Shown: piece after piece, positions 50,399 through 61,615 of the stretch | Layout of the letters: every line of letters starts with the position of its first letter | Position numbering within the stretch: the first letter of the stretch is position 1 | Origin: Carex sylvatica | Lineage: Eukaryota > Streptophyta > Magnoliopsida > Poales > Cyperaceae | Direction of reading: 5' to 3' | Length of the DNA: 64,000 nt | Assembly: GCA_964058845.1 (NCBI GenBank) | Contig: CAXKVR010000117.1 | Coordinates: 1-64,000, forward strand | Notes under the pieces: generated by a model | Seen by the model: only the letters and a program-made list of their open reading frames with translations | The model's database searches: none | What the model was told of the DNA's origin: nothing | Made by a program: the position numbers and the translations under genes

Positions 50399-50716
50399 TT
50401 AAAGATTAAAGTGCTTATGATAATTAATGAATAAATAAAAACGAAAAAAAACATACTGGTATTTAGGAGGACAATGTCTCTTCATACATAACTCGTTAAC
50501 TTTCTGTTTGGCGGCCAGATCTTTTCTCACTTCCTCTATTTTATCTCTCTCATCTCTTGTAGGTCTCAACTCGACAAAGTGATATTCTTTCTTCTCCCTT
50601 GTTTCTATTTTTTCGTGTGGAGAAGAGAATGAGAGAGAGGGGAGGGGGTTGGGAGCAACCAATCGGTACTGAGAGTGCAGTATCGTTGGAGCTCGGAGTG
50701 TAGAGTCTTTATCCAT
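50399..50716 (-). other. Unrecognised open frame, possible first exon or leader
   Basis: The frame starts MDKDSTLRAPTILHSQYRLV and is charged later (ELRPTRDERDKIEEVRKDLA). A GTATGT donor-like site follows CCTCCTAAATACCA near 50456. It lies upstream of the L18a-like gene on the same strand and could be a leader exon or a separate small gene. I recognise no family and no partner exon, so the call is weak. Confidence 0.25.
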
Positions 50717-51012
50717 TTTGATCGGAGCAAAACGGTGAGTAGATTCAGCATCGGAGCTCAGCAGTGAGTAGATTTGGCATCGGAGCTCAGTGGTGATTAA
50801 ATCTAACCGTCGGATGAAAGCGGATCCAGTAGTGGAGAGTGATAGAGAATGAGGTATTAGAGTGTTTAAGAATATAAATAAGTAGGATTAGATGATAATA
50901 ATAGTTTTTATGAATTATTGAGAATAAATAAGTTTAGATTTAAGAATTAAAGTTATTTGACTTGTTGTAAATATATTTTTTATTAATAAAATTATTATGA
51001 CATTTAAAATCA

Positions 51013-53970
51013 CTAACCTTTAAGAAGAAGAAGATTTTGTTTGATCTCCTCATCTAATTCTACTTCCTTATGCAGCATGATCAAAAGAAGAAGAAGTAGT
51101 TTCTGTTTGACCTTCTCATCTAATTCTACTTCCTTATGCGGCTTGATCAAAAGAAGAAGAAGTTTCTGTTTGACCTCCTCATCTAATTCTACTTCCTTAT
51201 GCAGCTTGATCAAAAGAAGAAGAAGTTTGTGTTTGACCTCTTTGACCTCCTCATCTAATTCTACTTCCTTATGCAGCTTGATCAGCAGCTTGATCAAAAG
51301 AAGAAGTTCCTGTTTGACCTCCTCATCTAATTCTACTTCCTTATGCGGCTTGATCAAAAGAAGAAGAAGTTTCTGTTTGACCTCCTCATCTAATTCTACT
51401 TCCTTATGCTTGATCAAAAGAAGAAGAAGAAGTTTCAGTTTGACCTCTTTGACCTCCTCATCTAATTTTACTTCCTTAAGCTTTTCAAGTGCATCCCTAG
51501 CTGCATTTAGTTTGGCAATGTACTTATCATTAGACGATCCATATCCGACTTTCACACCGTCAACACGAACTTCACAAATAGTTGTTTTTCCTTTTCGCGA
51601 GTAGTCGAACGTGGCAACTTTGCCCTTTTTCTTCCAAAATTTGATGAGAGCTGTCACTGGTTGCTCGTGAAAAGTGTCAGCTGTGATTAGTGGCTCCAAA
51701 AGTCTCTTAACAACCTGCAGACACTTCTCTATGCATTAGAATGATTCTTTTGAGTAACAATTACACAAAGGAAAAATTAATATATATATATAGAGAGAGA
51801 AAGAGAGATTGGCTAAGGTCATAATGGTATGATTAAGGTTTTGATGATACGAATTTGTTTTTGTTATTTTTAAAGTTTATATAGTCGATTCAAACTATTC
51901 AACATGATCTCTATATTAAAATGTGATTGGGACCAAATTTTACATTTTTTGATGATTTTTTTTATTATTTATTAAGATAGATACAAAATTGTTGTTTTTC
52001 AATTATCCAAAACTGTCTGAAAACAATAATTTTGTACCCATCTTAATAAATAGTAAAAAGAAAAGTTTCAAAAAATATAAAATTTGATCTCCAAAAATTT
52101 TAGTTTTAAAAAATTATTAAGTTTTTAGTAAAGCTTGGGTGCTATGGATAGCATAAGGCCATCCGTGCTACAGTCTCAAAAATCTATCGTATAAACTTTA
52201 AACTTCGATTTAATTAACTCATTAAATTGGTTATATAATAAAATTATAGAATATCAATTTTTACTATTTTTGGAATTTTTTTAACTATTTTTTATAATTT
52301 ATGAAAAATGACAAAAAATAGTCTAAAATATTGACAATTTTCTTTTATATACTAAGTCATTTTTTCCATCTTTCATAAATCATAAAAAATAATAAAAAAA
52401 AAGTCAAAAATAATAAAACTGGTATTTTATAAATTCATTATATAACCAATTTACTAAGTTACTTAGATCGAAATTTGAAATTTATTCGATAGGTTTTTTA
52501 GGTCGTACGTAGCACGGATGGCCTTATGCTATTCATAGCATACAAGCCTAGCTTACTCTAATTTTTTTATCAATTTAAATTATTCAACTGAAACAAACTA
52601 TTAGAGAGGAATTAAGAGATAAGACCTCCCACATCATATCAAAGTTGAAATTACAATCCTGGTAAATAGCAGCAGCTATGGCCTTGACAAAATATGCTAG
52701 AATCTTTGGGGCTTTTATGGTACTTCCACCGTAGATCTCATCCTCTGACTCTTGCTTCACTGCCTTTGTAAATTTTTTCACCTATATATTCACGCATCCC
52801 AAAATAATACGAGCTTTAAAACCAAATATAAAATCAGGTTATTCTTATTCTAATCTTATGGGTTAAAATTAACGAATAATGTTATTGAATAAATTGATAA
52901 CTTATATAATTTAATTCAAAAATATAATTGACAAATAAATATATTAAACACCCATGTATGAATTTTTAATTAAATAAACATCGATCATGTATGTAGTTAT
53001 ATCATAAAATAAAAATTATAATTGTTGATCTCATTACTTAAACAAACATATAAATTATTAACTAAATAAAATGATATAAAACATTGTAATTCAATTTAAT
53101 TACTAATTAAAAAACTATATAAAATGTTTGATAAATTAATTTTGTCATAAATTACTAAGTAATATATATATATATATAGAACGTTGGCTACTCTACTTCC
53201 ATAAGCATATGAGGGTATATTCTTATAAGTTATTTTTTTATTTTCAAAATTCAAAAAGTCAATATGAATCGTTAGATGTGATCTCTATATTGAAATGTAC
53301 TTGGAGACCAAAGTTTACATTTTTCTGAATTTTTTTACTATTTATTAAGCCACTTTGAAAATCTCTAATCCAACGGTGGCTTAACAAAACAGTAAAATTA
53401 GAAGCCATCGTTGGATCAGCGATTTTCAAGGTAGCTTAATAAATAGTAAAAAAATTCAGAAAAATATAAAATTTGGTCTCCAAGCACATTTCAATATAGA
53501 TATCACATCTAACGACTCAGATCGACTTTTTGAATTTTGAAAAAAAAAAAAAACTTATAAGCATATACCCTCGTATGCTTATGTAAGTAGAGTAGCCAAC
53601 CTCATATATATATGAGTAAGGCTACCATGCTTTGCAAATTAAAGTAGGTATTTTTATTTGTGCACATTTCTCTAGTTCCAAAGTTCAAATAGTCTATCTG
53701 AACTTCTCAACATGTTCTTCATACTAAAATGTGCTTGGAGACCCAATTTTACATTTTTTTTTCGAAATTTTTTTACTATTTTTTTAGAATTTTTCAAAAT
53801 CAGTATTTTTGAATTTTTAATTATTTTTAGGATTTTTCAAAATCAGTATTTTCCAAGCACATTTCAATATTAAGAATATGTTGAGAAGTTCGGATAGACT
53901 ATTTGAACTTTGAAACTAGATATTTGAGTACAAATTAAAACGTCCACTTTAATTTGCAAAGCAAGGTAAC

Positions 53971-54022
<52 letters not shown>

Positions 54023-57000
54023 GATAGTTTAAAAATCGTTATTTTTATTAAATTTCTGCACCATTGAAAAACAGATAATTTCAAACCATCTTAATAAATA
54101 TTATAGTTGGAAAAACAGCTCAAACTTATTGATTCATTTAAAAAAAATAGGAAAATGCTAATTTTTTATGAGTATGTAAGAAAAATAATATAGTTGATTT
54201 TGACTGGTTTTATCTTAACATATATATTTAAAAAAATATATTATAAAAAAATATAATGTGAAGACGTAATGAAGATATCAAAAATAGAGATATTTTGTCC
54301 TCTTCAATTATTATATAGAATTTTGTATTTATTAATTACCTTCTAGACTAATGTGTTCTAAATAATTTTTATTCATACTCGTATTCAATAAACTAATAGT
54401 TTTTTATCTTATTTGTACCACTGACCATTACATTAACAAAAAAAAATATATTCATATTCGTGTCAGGGAATAGAGAATTTTTTCTATGGAAATTAATAGA
54501 AAGAAAGGAAGAGAAATAGAAAGAGTATATCATATTTTTTATTGGTAGAAAGATCGATAGGAATTATATCGATTCTAATAATTCAAAAGTTTGGATCGAT
54601 ATGATTCTTACTGATTCTAACCTAGTTTTATTATTATTATTATTATTTTTATACTAAAAAATAATTTTAAGAAAATAGATAACGTAACACAAAATTTAGA
54701 TGAAATTATTTAGATGAAGTGGAAAAAATTAATTTATTTTCTTAAAAAAATTTATATTTTAATAGAGATGTAATTGAAGTCCATCTATCTATGCGTCAAA
54801 TTAAAAAAAAAAAAATTGGATTATAATCGGTAAGAATCATACCGATCTAAACTTCTAAATTATTAGAGTCAGAAGAATTCCCTACTAATCTTTTTACCAT
54901 ATATTATTTCTATTTCTTTCTCTTTCTCTTTATTAATTTCTATAGAATGAAAAATATCCAGGGAATACCTTTTTATCGAGTATAGGGGAGTTGATTCGCA
55001 CAAGGGAATATATATTGTGCCGAACAGCGACACGTGCCAGCTTCTCATTAGATAGGTTAGCGGAACAAAGCTTAGAAATGTCACCCCGCTTAAGTTTTGG
55101 GTTGGTCACATTCAAATAGTTTGCCATTGCCAGGTAAAGCGCTGCATCTCCGATAAACTCGAGTCGCTTGTAAGAGATGGTGCCCTTGGAGTAGGAACCA
55201 TGGGTTAGTGCATGTACTAGAAGGCTCGGTTTGCGGAAATGGTATCCGAGGATTCGCTCTGTGGAAGAGACGAACGTGGCAACTTTGCCCTTTTGCTTGC
55301 AAACTTGGATGAGAGCTGTCACTGGTTGCTCGTCAAAAGTGTCAGCTGTGATGAGTGGCTGCAAAAGTCTCTTAACAACCTACAGAGACTTCTCTATGCA
55401 TTAGAATGATTGTTTTGAGTAATAATTACACAGAGAAAAAATTAATATATAGAGAGCTAGAGAGATTGGCTAAGGTCAAGGTATGACCAAGGTTTTGGTG
55501 ATACCAATTTATATTTGTAATTTTTAAAGTTTAAATAGTCAATTCAAATTGTTCACATGATCTCTATATTAAAATGTGCTTAGAAACAAATTTTATATTT
55601 TTTGATGATTTTTTTTATCTATTAAGATAGATACAAAATTGTTGTTTTTTAATACTCCAAAACTGTCTGAAAACAATAATTTTGTACCCATCTTAATAAA
55701 TAGTAAAAAAAAAAATTTCAAAAAATATAAAATTTGATCTTTAAAAAATTTAGTTTTCAAAAATTTCCAGAAAACAAGCTAACCTGAAGACAAAACCAGA
55801 CAATAAAAACCCAAACCTGAATTTCTAGTTATATAAAAGCAAAAGTAAGTTCAACCAAATTAGAGAATGTAACCTTTAAGGATGAGCACCATATATAATA
55901 TTTATTATACCAATATCTGGTACTATATTTTTTTAGGAAGTTGATATCAATACCCACACTCGAGTATTCACAGAATTTTTGCACTATAACTATTATAACT
56001 ACCATAATTTTTTGGGAGAACTGCAAAAACTCTAACACTTAATGTTTTTTTTATAAAATATTAATACCTACATATAGAAGTATATATATTTATACACAAA
56101 AGTATTTATGCCTATGAAGTGAACAGTTTTTACACAAATAATTATCTCCAACCAAATCTCTCAAACATACATGCACCATAAATACATGTGAGGCACTCAA
56201 ACTACATGGGAGGTCATAAATATCAAGTATTCCAAATATTTATGCCTATGCACTGAAGTATTTATACTTATGAAGTCAATTATTTTGTTAGAAAAATATT
56301 AACACAGTAATGATTGGAGAAGATTGATGCAGGGATACAGGTCCCCACTATTTCATTGAAGGGAGATTGACACGGGAATGATTGGAGGACTAGAAAAAAA
56401 TGATCATAATAAGTTACGCATCAAAGTATTAATATTTTATTTTTCAAATACTAATATATTATCTTTCAAGTATTTGTATTTACGAAAGTTGACGCAGTAA
56501 CGAGTGTGAAAACTAAAAAAGGGAACCATAGTACATATATCATTCCTTTAGTTTGGAGACTAATAATTATTATTCTTTTATAAAGCTTGGGTGCTATGGA
56601 TAGCATAAGGCCATCCGTGCTACAGTCTCAAAAATCTATCATATAAAATTTAAACTTCGATTTAAGTAGCTAATTAAATTGGTTATATAATGAAATTATT
56701 GAATACCAATTTTTACTATTTTTGAAAATTTTTAACTATTTTTTATGATTTATGAAAAATGACGAAAAATAGTCTAAAATATTGACAATTTTCTTTTATT
56801 TCTAAGTCATTTTTTTCATCTTCCATAAAACATAAAAAATAGTCAAAAATAGTAAAAACTGGTGTTTTACAAGTTCATTATATAACAAATTTACTAAACT
56901 ACTTTGATCAAAGTTTCAAGTTTATTCGATATATTTTTTAGATTGTAGCATAGATGGCCTTATGCTATCCACAGTATACAAGCCTTACTCTTAATTTTTT

Positions 57001-58716
57001 TTATCCATTTTAAGTATTCAACTGAAACAAACTATTAGAGAGGAATTAAGAGATAAGGACCTCCCACATCATATCAAGGTTGAAATTACAATCCTGGTAA
57101 ATAGCAGCAGCTATGGCCTCGACAACATCTGCCAGAACCTTTGGGACTTTTATGGTACTTCCACCGTAGATCTCCTCCTCTGACTCTTGCTTCACTGCCT
57201 CTATAAATTTTTTCACCTATATATTCAAGCATCCCAAAATAATAAGAGCTTTAAAACCTAATACAAAATCAGGCTATTCTTATTCTAATCTTATCTGTTA
57301 AAATTAACGACTAATGAATATATATTTATCGAATAAATTGATAACTTGCATATTATAAATCAGGTTATTTATATATAATTCTAATCTTATTGTATATTAT
57401 AAATCAATCTTATCATAATATAAAAATTATATATTTATACATATCAATAAAAAAAAAACCATAAGGAGTTTCAATTGCCTCCATTGATATGGTTTATTTT
57501 TGCACGTTGTTTTTTTTAACTTATTGATTCATATTAAAAGAAAATAGAAACATAATAATTTTTTATGGCTATGTAAGAAAAATAATATAGTTGATATTTA
57601 CTGGTTTTATCTTAACATATATATTTTAAAAAATATTATTAAAAAAATAAAATGGGAAGACGTAATGAAGATATCAAAAATAGAGATATTTTGTCCTCTT
57701 CAATTATTATATAAAAATTTGTATTTATTAGTTACCTTCTAGACTAATGTGTTCTAAATAATTTTTATTCATACCCTTATTAAATAAACTAATAAATTTT
57801 TATATTATTTGTACCGCAGACCGTTACATTAACAAAAAACAAAAAAAGTTTATTCACATTCGTGTCAGGGAATAGAGAATTTTTTATATAGAAATTTATA
57901 TAAAGAAAGGAAGAGAAATAGAAAAAATATATCATATTTTTTATTGGTCAAAAGATCGATAGGAATCCTACTGATTCTAATAATTCAAAAATTTGGATCG
58001 ATATGATTCTTACTGATTCTAACCCAGTTTTTATTTTTTATTTTTTTTTTCTAGTAAAAAATTATTTTAAGAAAATAGATAACGTAACATAAAATTTAGA
58101 TGAAAATTTTTAGATGAAATGGAAAAAATTAATTAATTTTCTTAAAAACTTTTTATATTTTAATAGAGATGTAATTGAAGAATATAATTCCATCTATCTA
58201 TGTGTCAAATTCAAAATAAAAATTAAAAAATTGGGTTATGATCGGTAAGAATCCTACCGATCTAAATTTTTGATGAATTTATTATTAGAATCAGTAGGAT
58301 TTCTACTAATATTTTTACCATATATTATTTCTATTTCTTTATGTTTCCCTTTATTAATTTCTATAGGTAGAAAAATATCCAGGAAATACCTCTTTATCGA
58401 GTTTAGGGGAGTTGATTCGCACAAGGGAGTAAATATTGTGCCGAACAGCGACACGTGCCAGCTTCTCATTACATACGTTAGCGGAACGAAGCCTATAAAT
58501 GTCACCCCGCTTAAGTTTCGGGTAGGTCACATTCAAATAGTTCGCCATTGCCAGGTAAAGCACTGCATCTCCGATAAACTCCAGTCGCTCGTAAGAGATG
58601 GTGCCGTTGGAGTAGGAACCATGGGTTAGTGCATGTTCTAGAAGGCTCGGTTCGCGGAAATGGTACCCGAGGATTCGCTCAGCGGAAGAGACAAGGTTGG
58701 ATTTGGATTGATTCAT
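51013..58716 (-). CDS. RTL-type RNase III with two fused RNase III domains
   Basis: Five minus-strand exons in matching phase 0: 58716-58390, 57216-57061, 55379-54969, 52781-52626 and 51714-51013 (1752 nt, 583 residues). Domain 1 (residues 10-161) has ERLEFIGDAVLYL with E46 and D50, and LADVVEA with D139 and E142: all four metal-binding acids of RNase III. Exon 3 begins as a double-stranded-RNA-binding domain (VVKRLLQPLITADTFDEQPV...KVATF, 162-197) and then, in the same frame, becomes a second RNase III start (VSSTERILGYHF...RLEFIGDAALYL, 198-298). Exon 4 completes domain 2 but reads LAYFVKA, with Tyr328 and Lys331 at the catalytic Asp and Glu positions. Exon 5 has a complete dsRBD and a 21-residue repeat tail. 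Plant RTL proteins cut structured or double-stranded RNA. Splicing is predicted, not shown. Confidence 0.75.
51016..51500 (-). repeat. 63-bp tandem repeats encoding a Lys/Glu/Leu tail
   Basis: About seven units of HKEVELDEEVKQKLLLLLIK (21 codons, some longer or shorter by a few codons) end the RTL protein. In DNA the units carry a (CTT)n microsatellite encoding the Leu run, which likely drives expansion. Each unit alternates an acidic stretch with a hydrophobic Leu run; coiled-coil or self-association is possible. Confidence 0.85.
51790..52130. mobile_element. Foldback MITE in RTL intron 4
   Basis: The left part has TTTATATAGTCGATTCAAAC and AAAATGTGATTGGGACC. The inverted inner arms AAGATAGATACAAAATTGTTG and AACAATAATTTTGTACCCATCTT are clear, but the right outer arm is deleted. 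The homologous element in intron 2 (55440-55760) shows the same deletion, so it predates the internal duplication. Confidence 0.6.
52128..52556. mobile_element. MITE with GGATAGCATAAGGCCATCCG ends, RTL intron 4
   Basis: The left end reads AGCTTGGGTGCTATGGATAG then CATAAGGCCATCCGTGCTAC. The right end is the inverse: GTAGCACGGATGGCCTTATG then CTATTCATAGCATACAAGCC. The same element is at 56582-56990 in intron 2. Confidence 0.75.
53175..53605. mobile_element. TA-flanked foldback MITE in RTL intron 3
   Basis: The left arm has GTTGGCTACTCTACTTCCAT and AATGTACTTGGAGACCAAAG. The right arm has GGTCTCCAAGCACATTTCAA and AGTAGAGTAGCCAAC. TATATATA lies on both sides. Intron 1 has no counterpart, so it inserted after the internal duplication. 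Confidence 0.75.
53610..53990. mobile_element. TA-flanked foldback MITE in RTL intron 3, second unit
   Basis: The left arm has AAGGCTACCATGCTTTGCAA and AAAATGTGCTTGGAGACCC. The right arm has CAAGCACATTTCAATATT and TTTGCAAAGCAAGGTAACCT. Followed by (CT)n(TA)n. Confidence 0.7.
54473..54958. mobile_element. Mutator-like MITE in RTL intron 3, beside the splice donor
   Basis: Flanked by CAGGGAATA at 54464-54472 and 54959-54967. The second copy of this 9-mer overlaps the first bases of the intron (GTATTCCCTG), so the element lies about 10 nt past the exon end. Inverted arms read GGAAATTAATAGAAAGAAAG and its complement. Related to 7798-8275. Confidence 0.8.
55900..56575. mobile_element. TIR element with CAGTACTCGC ends, copy 3 (reversed), RTL intron 2
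   Basis: Carries AAGTATTTATACCTATG-like phrases and ends near GGGAACCATAGTACATATAT, the reverse orientation of 19065-20065 and 27213-28025. Intron 4, the paralogous intron, lacks it, so it inserted after the internal duplication. Confidence 0.6.
56582..56990. mobile_element. MITE with GGATAGCATAAGGCCATCCG ends, RTL intron 2
   Basis: The paralogous copy of 52128-52556, with the same left end AGCTTGGGTGCTATGGATAG and the inverse right end. Confidence 0.75.
57875..58379. mobile_element. Mutator-like MITE in RTL intron 1, beside the splice donor
   Basis: Flanked by CAGGGAATA (57866-57874) and CAGGAAATA (58380-58388). It sits at the same position relative to the exon end as 54473-54958, so the two descend from one insertion copied with the gene. 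Confidence 0.75.
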
Positions 58717-59404
58717 GGTTAATTGGTGGCGGAAGAACTAGTGACGAAGTGACAAAGGAGGGGCAAAGGAGAGGGCTTGGTCAAATTGTCAAGTCTTATT
58801 GCTTAAGCTTTCCTTTATACCTTTTTTTGTTTAGTGCCTGTAAGATAAAGGAAAAAGGACCCAAAATGCTTTCAAAATGCTTTCCTTTGTACCTTATAAT
58901 AGCGACCCAATGCTTAATCTGTAAGCTAAAGAAAAAGGGTGCAGCTTGGTTCCGATGTCCATTGAATCAAAAAAAAGAAGTTGACATTATTGAGTCAATC
59001 TAATTATATTTTTTTGTATATATTTGAATTAAATAAATTATTAAGAATTAATGTCAAGTCCTTAATTAGTGTTATATTTAGACTTGTGAGATCTAACTAA
59101 CAAATCAAATCAATCAAAGTTATAAAGAGTTACGACATCAATTCATAAATATATCAAATATCTTTTTTTTTTGCATACACTCTAAACAAGAAAAAAAATT
59201 ATTAATAAAATTATTTAAATCAAAAATATTAAAATCTCTCTAAAAAAATAAAATAAAAATAAAAAGTGGACCGCCCAGATCAGGGGCGGTCTGATCCCTA
59301 GTGGACCGCTCCTGTCCCGCCCGTGGGCCTGACAGTCGGGACAATTTTGACAAAACATCTAACGCGGGACATTTTTAAAATTATCTTTTTTTTTAGAGTA
59401 TTAA
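58717..59404. other. RTL promoter region and spacer
   Basis: On the minus strand CTATTATAAGGTA at about 58888-58900 could be the RTL TATA box, about 175 nt before the ATG. A GC-rich island lies at 59268-59345 (GTGGACCGCCC...GGGCGGTC), unlike the AT-rich surroundings. No other gene seen. Confidence 0.35.
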
Positions 59405-59665
59405 TAAAAATGGTTAGGATATATGCCTTGGAGTGAGAGTAGGTCCGATGCTCATTGGACCTACTTTGGTTTGATGGGTGTTCTGACTATCCAATTGCAT
59501 CAAGATTTGTGCACTCCATATTAAATCCGTGAGAGTTTTTATCAATTTTCGTGTGCACAGATCTTAATACTAATCGTACGGTGATGGAGCCCACTAAACC
59601 TAAAAGTAGGTCCAATGGGACCTACTCCTATCTAACATGCCTTAGCCACTTCTTATACCTACCAC
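59405..59665. mobile_element. MITE with AGTAGGTCC inverted repeats
   Basis: The left arm has TTAGGATATATGCC...GAGAGTAGGTCC and the right arm has the inverse GGACCTACTCC...AACATGCCTTAGCCAC. The inner part has CGTGTGCACAGATCTTAATAC. Confidence 0.6.
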
Positions 59666-59676
59666 GCACTAGAAAA

Positions 59677-59866
59677 TGAGAAATAAATCTGCTGCAATCC
59701 AACGGAATTGCAGGGACACTATTATTCTAAATCCAGCCTTTCATATTTTGAAATACACGAATCTCAATAAAACAGATTTTTGTGCACAAATCTCAATACT
59801 AATAAAAGGCTGGATCCCAGCAATCCCGCTGAATCGCAGCAGATTTATTTCCATCAAAATGACCCC
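59677..59866. mobile_element. MITE with AAATAAATCTGCTGC ends
   Basis: The left end AGAAATAAATCTGCTGCAAT and the right end GCAGCAGATTTATTTCCATC are inverted. Inner arms share AATCCAGCCTTT and AAAGGCTGGAT-type sequences. Confidence 0.75.
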
Positions 59867-61079
59867 ACGTGGAGTCATGAATATGCATAGTCACATGGGT
59901 CATCCAAATAAGAACACGGATTCGCTAACAAAGATAAAATGATTCGGGTACCAGCTTCAATTCTTATCTTGATAGTATCCTGATATTCGATCCGTTTACA
60001 ACTCATGAACTATATCCATATCTGAATCCGGAACTATTTACTATATTTAGAAAATATTCGGATCCAAATACATTTATCCAAATTCAAATCTCAAGCGAAT
60101 ACATTTCGAATTCAGAGCGGATAATTCGGATATGTGTTTACCCTTTAAGCTGAAAAATCCTCATATGATTTTGGTTTTGTGAAAGGGTTGCATTTACATT
60201 TTTTTTCTCTATTCAAATTCGAGTATTTTATTATAAAATATGCAGCATGTTCTATGTGAGTCACAATTTTATTATTTGGTAACTCTAAATGAGACATGAA
60301 AATAATAGGTTATGATATTGGTGGAAAAATATTTAATTTTTTTTTAAAGTTTTCATCATTTTTTTGCCTTCAATTTGTTTAAATTTTTAAAACATCAATA
60401 TTTCAAGTCTGAAATTCAATTATCAAAATTAATTTTTTGTGCACAAAATAATGACATTTCAGTATTGTATTTTTTATTTAAGGAGTACCTTTTTAATATT
60501 ATTTAATTGATATCACTTGCTTGTAAAAATCCAATAATCAATTTCCCTTACAAGCTTGGTTTCAGATCCATATAGCTAGAATCAGATTAAAAAAATTAAG
60601 ACAGAAAATAATTGATTTTATATGTTCTTTATTTTGCATAATATCTACCAAATTTGTCCCTGAACTGAAAACAAATTGGATATCATCTTATTCATATCAA
60701 TGTATATCTGTAAATTTAGATATGGATATTCCATATATATATATCTATATAAGTAGATATATATTGGATATCATATGATTTATGAATTTACAAAATAGAT
60801 ATGGTTATGGATATGATAATTGTCGATATCTGTATTTTTCAAAAATAAGAATAACTAATTAGATGTATAGTTTGTAGTGTAAAACTTATTATGAAAGAAA
60901 AATATGTTGTAAATCATTATAATTAGATAAATCGTATAAATTTTAGCTTTGTTATATATTTATATTTTTATAGATTTTATTATTGAAAAATTTACTTTAT
61001 ATTAATTTTGATTTCTTTTATAAATTTCAAGTCTACTTTCATAACCAAATTATATCTGTATATGTATTTATATTCAAAA

Positions 61080-61615
61080 ACTTAAAACGGTTTGAACTTT
61101 GAAAATGAAGATATTAGGAGAGGGTGCATGTTAGGAGCACAAAAGAGAGGATGTATTTTAACCCTCCTCGATTCGTATATATATATAATCGAGGAGGGTT
61201 AAAATGCATCATCTCTTTTGTGCTCCTAACATGCACCCTCTCCTCATATCTTTATTTTCAAAGTTCAAATAGTTGATTCGAACCTTCCAACGTGTTCTTC
61301 ATATTAAAATGTGATTGGATACAAAATTTTATATTTTTTGGAAATTTTTTACTATTCTTTCAGAATTTTTTAAAATCATCACTTTGTTGATTTTTTTATT
61401 ATTGTTTAGTTTACTCAAAAATTCTGAAAGAATAGTAAAAAATTTCAAAAAATGTAAAATTTGGTATCCAATCACATTTTAATATGAAAAACACGTTGGA
61501 AGGTTTGAATCGACTATTTGAACTTTAAAAATAAAGATATGAGAGAAGAGTGCACGTTAGAAACACAGAAAGGAGGGTGCATTTTAACCCTCCTCTATAT
61601 AAATATATATGTATA
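61080..61615. mobile_element. TA-flanked foldback MITE plus a half copy, absent from duplication copy 1
   Basis: A complete foldback (61190-61595) runs from CGAGGAGGGTTAAAATGCAT to ATTTTAACCCTCCTC. A right-half relative (61088-61170) precedes it, separated by (TA)n. In copy 1 the corresponding stretch (about 45995-46022) runs directly from AAATTAAAACG to TTATATAGTCTATCTAG. Confidence 0.75.

Noticed and set aside
51041..51604. Plus-strand ORF of Ser/Thr-Leu-Cys repeats
   Set aside because: It is the antisense shadow of the RTL repeat tail; the minus strand has the dsRBD and splice sites.
58629..59003. Plus-strand ORF of 124 codons opposite RTL exon 1
   Set aside because: No recognisable domain; overlaps the antisense of a conserved exon and the promoter.
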